Virus record (IMG/VR): IMGVR_UViG_3300023109_003596
Span: 1-33,126 of that record
Origin: a virus
Strand: one strand, 5' to 3'
Length of the DNA: 33,126 nt
The notes under the pieces: model-generated
Database searches by the model: none
Seen by the model: the letters and a program-made list of their open reading frames with translations, nothing else
What the model was told of the DNA's origin: nothing
Shown here: positions 13,335 to 22,847 of the stretch, piece by piece
How the letters are laid out: each line of letters begins with the position of its first letter
Numbering within the stretch: position 1 is the stretch's first letter
Made by a program: the position numbers and the translations under genes

Positions 13335-16300
13335 CAGGGCACCGCCTCAATTCTAACATAATAACTTTTACCTTCCTCTATGGATGTATCCCTAAAGTCA
13401 TAAGAAATCTGTTTAGTTAAACTGTCTCTATTTATTTTTTTATTTCCAAGCTCAAGTGTTTTTATTAGTTGCTTTGAGTGGAAAACTTGAACACGATATA
13501 ATCTTGCCGCAGAAACTTCGTTCCAGAATATCTTTAAGCCATATTTTAAGCCAAGTTCTTCATCTTCATCCAGCATTTCGATGTATATATTCTCAGGAGG
13601 CGGAGTAAAGTTTGTATTCATAACAATTGGGGATCTTGGGACGGGCAGAGTTGCGTTATCTTCAATTGTTCCAAATTTACCAGAGTTATATTCCATAGCT
13701 TCTATTTTATATATAGCATCCCCCTCTTCAATTATATTTAAAACTTTATACTGCTTTGTTGTCGCTAAATTTAATTCATCCTCTATAACAAAAGTAGTAC
13801 CTTCTATATCATGTAGCTTAAGTAAGGCATCGTCAGTTTTTCTTTCAAGTATATAGCTTTTTAATATATTCTTATCATGAGTAATCCAATCTCCATGGTC
13901 TTCAAAATCGCTAGACCCACTAACACAAATGAAATTATAACCAGAAGGTAAATCTGGATTCTCTGCTATGATCTCCATAGATTCATCCACTAAGGGTTTG
14001 GGGTAACTAGGAGAATCTGTTTCCAGACCTTCTTGAGCCTCTAGGTTAGCTATTCTACCTCTCCCAATATCAGCTTCAGTATTACCAAATTCATCTTCCA
14101 GAGGATCCTTAGCTATAGTGAGTCCAACTTTCGGGTAACCTAGCCCCCAATTATAAAAATCTATTTCATCATCAGTACAGCCTTGTGGGTTAACCCATAC
14201 AAATTTTTCAGGAGGAGGAGTCTCTCTGTAATACCCACCTATCCATGCAAGCTCATTATCATCTTTTGGTAACACATCTCCAACGAATTGTTGGTCTACT
14301 TCGTTAGCAATCGAAGCTACATCGCCACCTCGTAATCTAGCATCCTGCATTGCTGTCACAAACGTAAACTTGCCAGATATATGCTCGTAAGGATTATTGA
14401 TAACTTGCACCCTAGTATCGTTATTAGTTATAGAACCTATAGTGTATTCACCTATTTGCCCAATCCTAATACTATCTATTTCTTCATCCGTTATTGCATC
14501 CCCATAAAGTGATTTTTGATTTAAGGTCTCCAGAGTGTTGTAGCCCGATATGTTGTATAGTTTTATTTTCTTGTGAGTCCTATTATCAAATGAGTCAACT
14601 ATAGTCCTAACTGGAAAATCTATATCTAGGTACGCTACTTTACCATCACCACTTACATCTATATTTAAAACTTTTCCAGCGAATCTACCTACAGTTTTTT
14701 TATTATCCAATATATCTATCACATCTCCAGGCCTAAGATAAGATCCTGGATGAGCAGTATTAAATGTAACAATCTCTGTCTCTAAGTTTTTCCCTTGTAC
14801 TAAAAACTCAGCCGTTCTTTGGGCTTGTGATTTAGATGTAACACCTAATGCGTTTATAGACTCTTCATACAAACCGTTCTCTACAATCTTTTCCCTGTTT
14901 TCTGCGAACGCAATTTTTGGTCTATACCTATTGTATTGATCTAGGTATTTAACTTTTACAGAGTTAGTCCTACTACTCCTTGGCGTACTTGCATACTGAA
15001 AGCCTCCACTCGATACCATATTATTAGTGAATAACATGATACTACTAGTGGGTACATCCTGGTAAAAGTTTATTTTCCCTCCACCCCAATAAGTGTATGC
15101 CCTAAATATGTCAGCTATTTCATTTATTAATTTAAAAGCATTACTAGGCTGGGATAAAACAGCATTCATTTTATATCTATGCTCTATTACTGGGTAATAT
15201 ATTTCGGCAGCACAAGTACCTTCCATCACATTACCTATACCTCTATCAAGGACAACATAATATCTACCTATAGTTTCATCCCCAGTGACAGAGACAATTT
15301 TCCTTAATGCTCTTTTTTTATAACCGTTTTCCTCCCAAAATAGAGCTATATTTTTTTGTATATGTTTGAATTCTTGGCCAAACTGTTCTTTAGTTAAAAA
15401 CTGACCTTCCATTAAAATTCTACTACTACCAACTGTTTTAAAATTTCTCCTTGGATATGTTGATGAATACCCAGTTGGAACAAGTTCGTCACAAAATTTT
15501 GCTACTTTGTAAAATGTCCACTTATCTATAAACCCTTCTTCCATACCGAATTTACCCAATCCATAAACATTATTAGATATTAAATCGTATAGACACCACG
15601 CTGGGTTGTCAGTCCACACAAGTTCATCTGAAAATTGCCCATTCCACGCTTGTCCATAAGTTTTTAAAACTGGATCGTAATTGTTTGGTACTTTTATTTT
15701 TTTAAGTTTTAAGTTGTAATTTCTCCTTAACTGCTGTGGAACTTCTTTTGCTGAAACCCTAGTTCCTATTACTACTGAATTTGGGTAATTAGTTTTGATA
15801 GTAGATATTTCAGTGACATTAGCCAGGGAGACATCGTCTTTATATCTAGCTGCAGATTCACCCTCCCTTACTACATTTCTCTCCCTAGTTATCTTGAAGG
15901 CTTTTATAATTCTAGGCCTTCCCAATGGATTTGGTGGTAAATAAATTTTAATATCCTTCATGTACCCACCTGTGCAGGTTCCGAAGAAAGAAACATCTGT
16001 CTCGTATAAAGTTTCTCCTTCATTTCCATAGTGTATTCTAACCCGAACTTTGTTCGGCCAAGTTTCTCCAGAATTTTCAATTTTAGTTCCTATCTTAAAT
16101 TCAGAATTTTTTTCAAGAATAATACCAAAAATTAAACCAACAACGCCTCCCCATATAACACTGGTCAGAAATGCACCCAAGTCAAATGGTTCATCACTTT
16201 CAGCCGTTAAGTCAGCTGCATAACCTGCTCCAGTAATAGCACCTATAATAGCAAACAAAGTAGCACCAGGAACATATGTAACCTCCACCTCGTCTCCTGG

Positions 16301-18739
16301 GTATATATAAAGTAGTTGGTTGATTTGGAATGAAACTATGGCTTCATCAACCAAGGGATTAGTTATTATATGTTTTATTGGGTATTCTTCTTCTGGTCTT
16401 ACGTCTCCAATATCTCCCAGCGAATCTAGAGAAACAAACACTGGATCATCTGAAACTGCAGAAGTATCTTCATTGTAAAAAACTACTCCAGGGTTTTCTA
16501 TAGTAATCTCTTTCCATAAATCACTATTCACCTCTGGGTCAGGGTTTATTGTAGTAAAAATAGTAGGGTATTCATCAGCAACAGTTTCTAAAAACCCTCT
16601 TCCGTTTAATTCTATTTTCTCGAAATAAACAACCCCTTGCTGAGCTTGATCACTTAAAGATACTATAGTTGAATTTTCATCACTTAAGTCTCCCTCTGGA
16701 ATAGCTGTTATTGTTTTATAAACAGACGTATTATTAAAGTAAACAACATCATTCACTGCAAAAGGTTTAGCTGGCCTAAATTGCTTAAACCTTGTTGCTG
16801 CCTCTGGCCCAGCCCTGAAATAGCCAGAGCCAACCTGATCAACATCTTCAGAATTAGGTACACCATCTCCGTCATCATCATCCATGGGAAACATCCCCAT
16901 ATATTCAGGTTCTTCAAAAACAACCGTATTAACATCGTAGGCTTTATTGTATGTAAAAACCTGTATACCATCATCAGGATTATCTGGATCTTCCTTAAAT
17001 ACTCCCCTCGCCTCAAATAATCTGGTTCCCTTTTTAACTATCGGCAATGGATCGAATACACCAACAACGTAATTAGATGCAGGACTATACTCTCTATCGG
17101 TAGCCCTCAATACCTTGTACCTAATCTCAGTAGCTCCATTGAAAAATGTCACTATTGTTTTTCTTGGATAAAAAGGTGTTGACTTATTAAAATCCTTAAA
17201 ATTAGTTCCCTGAAACTGGGCTGCATAAATAGGGTCCAATATCCTAGGTCCATAAAGTTTAGCATTAACCGCTTTTGTTTCACCTATGAATTGGTAGGGC
17301 CTTTCCAGCAAGGATTGATCGTTTGCCCCTATTTCTCCTCTTGTGTTTCTAGCTACATCAATGTCAAACTGTAATAAATTATAACTTTCTTGCACAGATG
17401 TTTCGTCGATATACTTTTCTTCTTTAACAGGCAAATCATTAAGTAGAACGGCCTTAAGGTAACTATCCGACCCATCTCCAGGGGTAGTATCTTTTGCATC
17501 TGTAAAGATTAAATCGTTACCATCGTCGTCGCAAAAGCCTTGGATCGGACCTTCACATATCAAATCTATTGTTGTAGCTATTGCTGAAGACTCAAATTTA
17601 TACCAACCTAAACCATTTTTCTTACTTCCGTTTTTATATCTCCTACCAACACAAACAACATTACCAATATTAGAGGATTGAACATTCGTCGGATCACTCA
17701 CGAGTTGAGCATTTCTAAAATTTATTGGATAAAATATTCTCTCTGAACTATCATTAATTCTCTTAGGTTCGCTTTGTAACATAGTAAAGGGCGCAATTTT
17801 CAAATCAGATTCCTTAACTGTCGCTGTGCCCTCTCCTGGGGTTGGACCCCAATCACCATTGTAACTACTATAATTTTGCAAGAAATATGCAGGAACCCCT
17901 TTATTGTAGATAGTCTTATAGTATAATGTCCCAGCACTTAAAAAACCACTACCAAGTTTTTGTTTCTCAATAGCTTCTTCTCCAGTATATGATACATCCG
18001 CACCATAAACACCATCATTAGAACCAAAACCCGTCTGAGGATCTCTAGATTTTAGAGCCTTAAAAATTATACTTTCCACCCCCATTTCTGATGGTCCATC
18101 GGAGATAGAAGAAAACGCACTAGACAATAAGGGTCCAGGATCTTCCCCCAACTCATCAATTAATAATTTTCTATATTTGTTGTATAAAGGTACTAGGTGG
18201 TATGCTCCATTTTCTAATTTATATATTTTACCTAAATCAGCATCATATTCATAATTATTAATTGAATTAGATATAACCTTAGACCCAACCTTCATTTTAC
18301 CGTAACCAAGGGGAACATTACTTCCCTGTTCTGTAACATTTTCTACGCCCCTATAAATGTAAGATTTAGTCTGTGCCTGTAAAATGCTGGTATCTCTCTC
18401 TTTTTTCCCTAGCATTTTATTTTGAATCCATCCACTAAGGAAACTTGTACCAAAAGACATAGCCATTCCCATAACCATTCCAGCACCTTGAGCTACAGGA
18501 GATATAATAATATCCTCTTTTGTATTTTTATCTATTTCTTCTTTGCGAAAATACTCATTGGATCCCTTTTTTTTAAAAGAGTACCTAACTCCATCTAACT
18601 CTTTAGATTGTAGATATTCTATAAACCCATCAGTGTTTGCATCTATAGCTGACATAGCTTCTATTGGAGACCCAACATCAAGCTCCCACTTTTCCCCAAA
18701 GCGTTTTCCTAATTTTCCGTATAGATATACCTTTTTCAT
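13334..18739 (-). CDS. Tail tip attachment protein: fused gpI-like and gpJ-like regions (1801 aa)
   Basis: The largest gene of the window. Residues 1-160 match lambda tail assembly protein gpI: a ubiquitin-like start, a glycine/methionine-rich hydrophobic stretch (82-105), and YRGVENVTEQGSNVPLGYGK (129-148). From about 385 (LICEGPIQGFCDDDG) gpJ-type sequence follows, with its core near 1000-1420 (QQLRRNYNLKLKKIKVP, YWGGGKINFYQDVP, TNSVKVKYLDQYNRY, LRPGDVIDILDN). Odd insertions include a thrombospondin-3/EF-hand-like MDDDDGDGVPNSEDVDQ (619-635) and two hydrophobic segments (about 823-877). The C-terminal ~100 residues resemble an FN3 domain. Lambda gpJ is about 1130 aa, so extra modules account for much of the length. 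It forms the tail tip hub and central fibre and should contact the receptor. The ATG follows AGGA and AAGG. Confidence 0.9.
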   Translation of the reverse strand: MKKVYLYGKLGKRFGEKWELDVGSPIEAMSAIDANTDGFIEYLQSKELDGVRYSFKKKGSNEYFRKEEIDKNTKEDIIISPVAQGAGMVMGMAMSFGTSFLSGWIQNKMLGKKERDTSILQAQTKSYIYRGVENVTEQGSNVPLGYGKMKVGSKVISNSINNYEYDADLGKIYKLENGAYHLVPLYNKYRKLLIDELGEDPGPLLSSAFSSISDGPSEMGVESIIFKALKSRDPQTGFGSNDGVYGADVSYTGEEAIEKQKLGSGFLSAGTLYYKTIYNKGVPAYFLQNYSSYNGDWGPTPGEGTATVKESDLKIAPFTMLQSEPKRINDSSERIFYPINFRNAQLVSDPTNVQSSNIGNVVCVGRRYKNGSKKNGLGWYKFESSAIATTIDLICEGPIQGFCDDDGNDLIFTDAKDTTPGDGSDSYLKAVLLNDLPVKEEKYIDETSVQESYNLLQFDIDVARNTRGEIGANDQSLLERPYQFIGETKAVNAKLYGPRILDPIYAAQFQGTNFKDFNKSTPFYPRKTIVTFFNGATEIRYKVLRATDREYSPASNYVVGVFDPLPIVKKGTRLFEARGVFKEDPDNPDDGIQVFTYNKAYDVNTVVFEEPEYMGMFPMDDDDGDGVPNSEDVDQVGSGYFRAGPEAATRFKQFRPAKPFAVNDVVYFNNTSVYKTITAIPEGDLSDENSTIVSLSDQAQQGVVYFEKIELNGRGFLETVADEYPTIFTTINPDPEVNSDLWKEITIENPGVVFYNEDTSAVSDDPVFVSLDSLGDIGDVRPEEEYPIKHIITNPLVDEAIVSFQINQLLYIYPGDEVEVTYVPGATLFAIIGAITGAGYAADLTAESDEPFDLGAFLTSVIWGGVVGLIFGIILEKNSEFKIGTKIENSGETWPNKVRVRIHYGNEGETLYETDVSFFGTCTGGYMKDIKIYLPPNPLGRPRIIKAFKITRERNVVREGESAARYKDDVSLANVTEISTIKTNYPNSVVIGTRVSAKEVPQQLRRNYNLKLKKIKVPNNYDPVLKTYGQAWNGQFSDELVWTDNPAWCLYDLISNNVYGLGKFGMEEGFIDKWTFYKVAKFCDELVPTGYSSTYPRRNFKTVGSSRILMEGQFLTKEQFGQEFKHIQKNIALFWEENGYKKRALRKIVSVTGDETIGRYYVVLDRGIGNVMEGTCAAEIYYPVIEHRYKMNAVLSQPSNAFKLINEIADIFRAYTYWGGGKINFYQDVPTSSIMLFTNNMVSSGGFQYASTPRSSRTNSVKVKYLDQYNRYRPKIAFAENREKIVENGLYEESINALGVTSKSQAQRTAEFLVQGKNLETEIVTFNTAHPGSYLRPGDVIDILDNKKTVGRFAGKVLNIDVSGDGKVAYLDIDFPVRTIVDSFDNRTHKKIKLYNISGYNTLETLNQKSLYGDAITDEEIDSIRIGQIGEYTIGSITNNDTRVQVINNPYEHISGKFTFVTAMQDARLRGGDVASIANEVDQQFVGDVLPKDDNELAWIGGYYRETPPPEKFVWVNPQGCTDDEIDFYNWGLGYPKVGLTIAKDPLEDEFGNTEADIGRGRIANLEAQEGLETDSPSYPKPLVDESMEIIAENPDLPSGYNFICVSGSSDFEDHGDWITHDKNILKSYILERKTDDALLKLHDIEGTTFVIEDELNLATTKQYKVLNIIEEGDAIYKIEAMEYNSGKFGTIEDNATLPVPRSPIVMNTNFTPPPENIYIEMLDEDEELGLKYGLKIFWNEVSAARLYRVQVFHSKQLIKTLELGNKKINRDSLTKQISYDFRDTSIEEGKSYYVRIEAVP

Positions 18740-18765
18740 CCTTTTTCCTAAAATAAGTATTACAC

Positions 18766-19494
18766 TTAAGAATTAGGTCTGTATACTCTAACTATTCTTT
18801 TTCTCCATTTATCGTCTAAAAAGTCTCCCCCAGATAAGTGGTGAGCCTTTTGATGATAAAATTCATCTACTTCAGAGCAAACACCTACATGTAATACATC
18901 TTCATTAGGGATATGAAATATCAACATGTCATGTTTTCTTATGTCTTCCTTATCTTTAATTTTAATAAATCCTTCCTCAAATATTTTAAGCATATATATG
19001 TTAGCTTTTTTACCATCTATATCTGGAAAATAATTAAAGGATCTATAATCTAATTTAAACCAAGGGCATCTTTGAGAATAATAATCTCTAGGAATATTAA
19101 CACACTCACAAAAGCCCCTAACATAAGGCCTACCAATTAGACTTGATGGCTCAAATGAATCAGGTATATATAAAAATATTTTTTTAGTTACCAAACTGTA
19201 TATTAAGAAAGGTATACCCAGTTCTTCTGAATTATTTATATCAGCCTGGGATGGATTCTCTGAAGATCTAGGGTGGGAGTGATATATACCTAAAAGTTTT
19301 TTTTGCCCTAAAATTCTTAAAGGAGAAATCTCAAACATTTTCTGTTTATCAAAGCTTTGATTTTTTTCCTTAGTAACTGTAACTATTAAATTAGAATCTA
19401 AAGATATGGTACCACAAACTTCCTCACTTGGATTTGATTCTGCGTGCTTTATGATTTCCTTATAGTAATCTTTATTTTGTTTATTCAAAGTCAT
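18766..19494 (-). CDS. Tail assembly protein gpK-like: JAMM protease plus NlpC/P60 domain
   Basis: A 242-aa protein with the two enzyme domains of lambda gpK. The N-terminal JAB/MPN domain shows the complete JAMM zinc motif: E25 in EEVCG, then H72-S-H74-P with S82-x-x-D85 (GIYHSHPRSSENPSQAD). The C-terminal NlpC/P60 domain, from about 120, has GFCECVNIPRDYY with C131 as the likely nucleophile, and LHVGVC with H202 as the base; a second histidine in EFYHQ (214) may complete it. Such proteins act during tail-tip assembly and in peptidoglycan degradation at infection. It starts 14 nt inside the gpL gene end and lies 26 nt before the gpI-gpJ fusion, in lambda order. Confidence 0.93.
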   Translation of the reverse strand: MTLNKQNKDYYKEIIKHAESNPSEEVCGTISLDSNLIVTVTKEKNQSFDKQKMFEISPLRILGQKKLLGIYHSHPRSSENPSQADINNSEELGIPFLIYSLVTKKIFLYIPDSFEPSSLIGRPYVRGFCECVNIPRDYYSQRCPWFKLDYRSFNYFPDIDGKKANIYMLKIFEEGFIKIKDKEDIRKHDMLIFHIPNEDVLHVGVCSEVDEFYHQKAHHLSGGDFLDDKWRKRIVRVYRPNS

Positions 19495-20506
19495 AAGGTT
19501 CTACTCCAGGAAAACCTCCGAAGGGTAAGCCTTCATTGAATTCCGTATATAAATCGTCATCTCCTTGGTTTGATTGAAATCTTTTACACCCCCCAGCTTC
19601 TTTTGCATCGTCCGAATACCTTAACCTGCAACCACAAATACTCTTGTCGCACTGATCTTGAATCCAGTTTTCTCTATCAAACAATGGGCTTGATATAACT
19701 TCCTTCCCAATGCACACATATATGGATATAGGCTGGTTTTCTGATGTGCCTTTTTTTGGTGTTATAGTTATTACATCCCCCTTATTGTAAGTCTCATATG
19801 CAGTCCATTCTGGGTAAGATCCATTTTCATCGGGCTCAGCAAAACCATCAGGAAAATCATCTTTATTTAAATGTACAAAAGCCCCGACAGCTTCGCCTTT
19901 GTATCCAAGGTCTACGAATCTTTGGTTTTTTATGTCGGCGATAGGTTTACCCACATAACCACATCCGACTGTAGATCTATATTTCCACTCACAGTAATTA
20001 GAATATATTGTCCTAGATGGTATAGTTGAATTTTCAAGCTCCAGCGGAGATACCAACTCAAACTCTACTAAATCATCAGTTTCTCTTAATTTTTGGTTAA
20101 CAAAATATATTTCCCTAGCAAAAGCCTCCTCTGGGTCTGGCTCAGCATAAGGGTTAATATTGTTTGGGAAGTTTGAGTGATCTAAATATTTTAATAAAGT
20201 TTTTATTCTAGTAACCCTGTGATTTATAAAGTCATTAAATATTGGCAGCCTTACCGATATATTACCCCTATAATTAGACAAAGTCATGGTTGGCCTAGGT
20301 AGCCTCCCATCTCCCTGAAACTCAAACCCCTGAACTTCTATAGGGTAATATAAATACTCCATACCGTCAAAAACAATTTTACCACGAAACTCATTCTCTC
20401 CAGCGTGAAAAGCAAACACACCCCTTTCCTTGATGTCTAGCTGATATAATACCACAGGCATGGTAGGGTCTGCCTGAAATAAATCTTTTACTTTTTCTTC
20501 TTTCAT
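19481..20506 (-). CDS. Minor tail protein gpL-like with an insertion between Fe-S cysteines
   Basis: A 341-aa tail-tip protein. Residues 1-170 follow gpL (GVFAFHAGENEFRGKIVFDG, EVQGFEFQGDGRLPRPTM, FELVSPLELENSTIPSR). Lambda gpL binds an iron-sulfur cluster through four C-terminal cysteines; here C172 (NYCEWKY) and C182 (VGCGYVG) match the first pair, and C286 with C293 (DQCDKSICGCRLRY), seven apart as in lambda, match the second. About 100 residues are inserted between the pairs, whereas lambda has about 20. The insert contains WTAYETYNKGDVITI and YVCIGKEVIS...ENW, which resembles a CBM5/12 chitin-binding-type module. Extra cysteines C291 and C307 are present. It starts 1 nt after the 498-aa gene. 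Confidence 0.88.
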   Translation of the reverse strand: MKEEKVKDLFQADPTMPVVLYQLDIKERGVFAFHAGENEFRGKIVFDGMEYLYYPIEVQGFEFQGDGRLPRPTMTLSNYRGNISVRLPIFNDFINHRVTRIKTLLKYLDHSNFPNNINPYAEPDPEEAFAREIYFVNQKLRETDDLVEFELVSPLELENSTIPSRTIYSNYCEWKYRSTVGCGYVGKPIADIKNQRFVDLGYKGEAVGAFVHLNKDDFPDGFAEPDENGSYPEWTAYETYNKGDVITITPKKGTSENQPISIYVCIGKEVISSPLFDRENWIQDQCDKSICGCRLRYSDDAKEAGGCKRFQSNQGDDDLYTEFNEGLPFGGFPGVEPYDFE

Positions 20507-20507
20507 T

Positions 20508-22004
20508 TTAATATGAACTCGTACTTGTATTACCGCCTGTATTTGTTTGGTTATTGATTGCGTCTATTTGAGTGCCCCCCACAACACCCTCCTCGCTTGC
20601 TGAAACTATATTGTTATATAATATGATTTTAGGGTCATAGTTTCCAAGGAAAAATGTTTTATTTTCAATTAGCCCCTCGGGCATAAAATACACCTTGTCA
20701 TTAAACTCAAACTTCCTAAACGCTCCGTTTCCTGATTTTTCCGCGCTAGCTTTAGATAAATACAACGGATAGTAACCTTGAACATTTTTAGGTGACTCTA
20801 TATACGAGCTACCAATATCTACAGCTAGTCTTTTATCACTTTTTACATTTTCCGAAACAATACCCCTTAAGGGCAAATCGTATATTCTACTAAATTCAAT
20901 TGATTTATTAAGGGCGGTGACGAAAGAATATTCACGACCAAGATATCTTTTATTCGCTCCTAATTTAGTTGTTCCTCCTAAACCTATATGCCATCTCATA
21001 GATTGACCAAGTCTACCCTGCTGCTGTTGGTATTCTGACATTATCTTTATGTCATCTGACGCTCCGTGTCTAGACAATTGATAGGATATAACTTTTTTTA
21101 GTTTAATAGGTTCATCCGTACTTAGAGATTGCCCTATGTTTTGTACGGAATCTTTCCACAGAAAATCTCTAAGCATGCCGTCCCAATTCCTGTTTACGAA
21201 ATTTTGAATTTCCTTGACATAAACCTCGTCTCTTATTTCCTCGGTATCGAATGTAGAGTCTGCGTTCGAGTCGTCATTTATTCTAAAAATAGAGTTCCAT
21301 TCTTTAATTAAATTCCTTTCACTATATTCACCCGTATAGATAGGGTATGTTCTTCTCGTCTCTGGTACGCCTGATATATCTTGGGATAATTCTGTGGTTA
21401 TATCGGGCTTGATTTGCAAAGAAAATATACACCCTTTTTCCGATGACGAATACATATCAAATATACAAACTCCTTCTGCGTTTTCTTGAACATCTATAAA
21501 AGGAATATTAGATTCTCCTGCCTCCAATTCCAATAATTCCATAATAGAAGCCCCACTCCAGCCGCCAGAAAACATATCACTCAAAACTATAGTGTTCCCT
21601 TCTACTATACCAGACATACCTATATCCTCAGGGTTAAAATCTCCAGTCCCAGTGATTAGATAACCTCCCGACCAATAAGACCCCCCAGGTAACTTTAATT
21701 CATTGTTAATTTGCTTAGAACTAGATAGTGAACTAGACCTCTGCCCAGGTACCCAAGAAAACTTACTAGGGTATCCCAGTAAATTGCTTTTCTCTAGATT
21801 TAAATCCCTTTCTTCGTTATTAAAAAAAGATATCCTTTTTACCGTGTGGACATAATCGGACTCAGTTAAATAAGTTATAAAACCAGATCCATTTATTGTT
21901 CTCAAAACTAGAGTTGAGGCCGAGTCTGGATCCATCACTATACCCAAACTTAAACCATCATTGTAAGTATTAAAATCCCCGCTATTAAAATTAATTTTTT
22001 TCAT
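20508..22004 (-). CDS. Hypothetical tail-region structural protein, 498 aa
   Basis: I do not recognise this protein. It lies between the PA14 protein and gpL in the tail operon, so a virion role is likely. It starts with NFNSGDFNTYNDGLSLGIVM and is rich in beta-strand-like text, with Gly/Ser loops (LPGGSYWSGGYLITGTGDF), a central polar region with QQQGRLGQSMRWHIGLGGTT, and a low-complexity Asn/Thr/Gly/Ser tail, as seen in adhesive or linker ends. The true start is the ATG of a TAATG overlap at 22004; an in-frame TTG nine bases upstream is less likely. No signal peptide or membrane segment. A side-fibre or tip-decoration role is inference from position only. Confidence 0.6.
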   Translation of the reverse strand: MKKINFNSGDFNTYNDGLSLGIVMDPDSASTLVLRTINGSGFITYLTESDYVHTVKRISFFNNEERDLNLEKSNLLGYPSKFSWVPGQRSSSLSSSKQINNELKLPGGSYWSGGYLITGTGDFNPEDIGMSGIVEGNTIVLSDMFSGGWSGASIMELLELEAGESNIPFIDVQENAEGVCIFDMYSSSEKGCIFSLQIKPDITTELSQDISGVPETRRTYPIYTGEYSERNLIKEWNSIFRINDDSNADSTFDTEEIRDEVYVKEIQNFVNRNWDGMLRDFLWKDSVQNIGQSLSTDEPIKLKKVISYQLSRHGASDDIKIMSEYQQQQGRLGQSMRWHIGLGGTTKLGANKRYLGREYSFVTALNKSIEFSRIYDLPLRGIVSENVKSDKRLAVDIGSSYIESPKNVQGYYPLYLSKASAEKSGNGAFRKFEFNDKVYFMPEGLIENKTFFLGNYDPKIILYNNIVSASEEGVVGGTQIDAINNQTNTGGNTSTSSY

Positions 22005-22846
22005 TATGGCCAACTGGGTTCATTGATCGTATCAAGTTTATACATTTGATTAGCTAAAGGGCCAAAGTAAGCGGTCCTAGGGATTGCCGTCAAACTATTA
22101 ACAAGATCAGTTCCATTGTAATTCCAATTAAGCACTACCCCTAAATGAGTAGGTGGTTGTTGTGTAAATCTAAGCTGGAACGGGTGAAGGCCCTTCTTTA
22201 AGAAAATACTCCCTGTAGCACTCCAAGCAAATCCGTGATTACCGTAATCATCATCAATGATTAATGCTCTATTGGTTGGAGCTAGTCCACCTTGAAATAT
22301 ATAAAATATCGCCCTATCATCAGATATTGTAGCAAACTTATAGGTGCCATCCACTGGTGCATAAATTTGACCATCCCAAACAGCTGCGAAGTACTGGGTT
22401 AACGAAGTCATTCCAGGGAACCCTTTGGTATAAGACTGGTTGGGTACATTGATTTGATGACTGCACATATCTGTTTTAAATTTACCGTTATAATTAGTGT
22501 CTGTCTTTAATCCATTACCCCCAATAGGTCCAATTTCGTAAAGTCTTAACGCCATAGGTAATCCAGGCGATCCACAAGGACCCCCGAACGCAGAAAATAC
22601 AGCTGATGGGTCAGGGGCTGGAGCGGGCTGGGGCACCTCTTCTACATCCACAACATTGATGTTAAAATTTTTCTCCAAACTTAATCCCCTCTCGTCCGTA
22701 CAGGATACTCTAATTGAAAAATAGGGGTTATTAAAAGCCTCGTAATCCAAACTTTGCACAAGCTTAACCTTTCCATCTTCAGCGACAGAAACATATTGGT
22801 TACCTTCACTCCCCGCCCCAGATACTAATTTAAATTTCCTAGCCAT
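22004..22846 (-). CDS. Virion protein with C-terminal half of a cadherin repeat and a PA14 domain
   Basis: A 280-aa protein. Residues 1-70 (AEDGKVKLVQSLDYEAFNN then FSIRVSCTDERGL and FNINVVDVEE) read as the second half of a cadherin repeat; the first half is the C-terminus of the upstream gene. A PAPAPDP linker leads to a PA14 domain (about 95-265): AVWDGQIYAPVDGTYKFATI, the conserved DD pair (S175-D176-D177), and GLHPFQLRFTQQPPTHLGVVL. PA14 domains in adhesins and lectins bind sugars, often with calcium at the DD pair. It starts after a TAAC gap of one base from the upstream stop; restoring one base would fuse the two genes. Likely a glycan-binding part of the tail tip. Confidence 0.8.
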   Translation of the reverse strand: MARKFKLVSGAGSEGNQYVSVAEDGKVKLVQSLDYEAFNNPYFSIRVSCTDERGLSLEKNFNINVVDVEEVPQPAPAPDPSAVFSAFGGPCGSPGLPMALRLYEIGPIGGNGLKTDTNYNGKFKTDMCSHQINVPNQSYTKGFPGMTSLTQYFAAVWDGQIYAPVDGTYKFATISDDRAIFYIFQGGLAPTNRALIIDDDYGNHGFAWSATGSIFLKKGLHPFQLRFTQQPPTHLGVVLNWNYNGTDLVNSLTAIPRTAYFGPLANQMYKLDTINEPSWP

Positions 22847-22847
22847 G

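Noticed and set aside
13581-13856. Plus-strand frames inside the tail operon (also 16781-17020, 22900-23226, 24627-24935 and 27236-27496)
   Set aside because: They lie opposite well-supported tail genes and their translations show no domain or natural composition.
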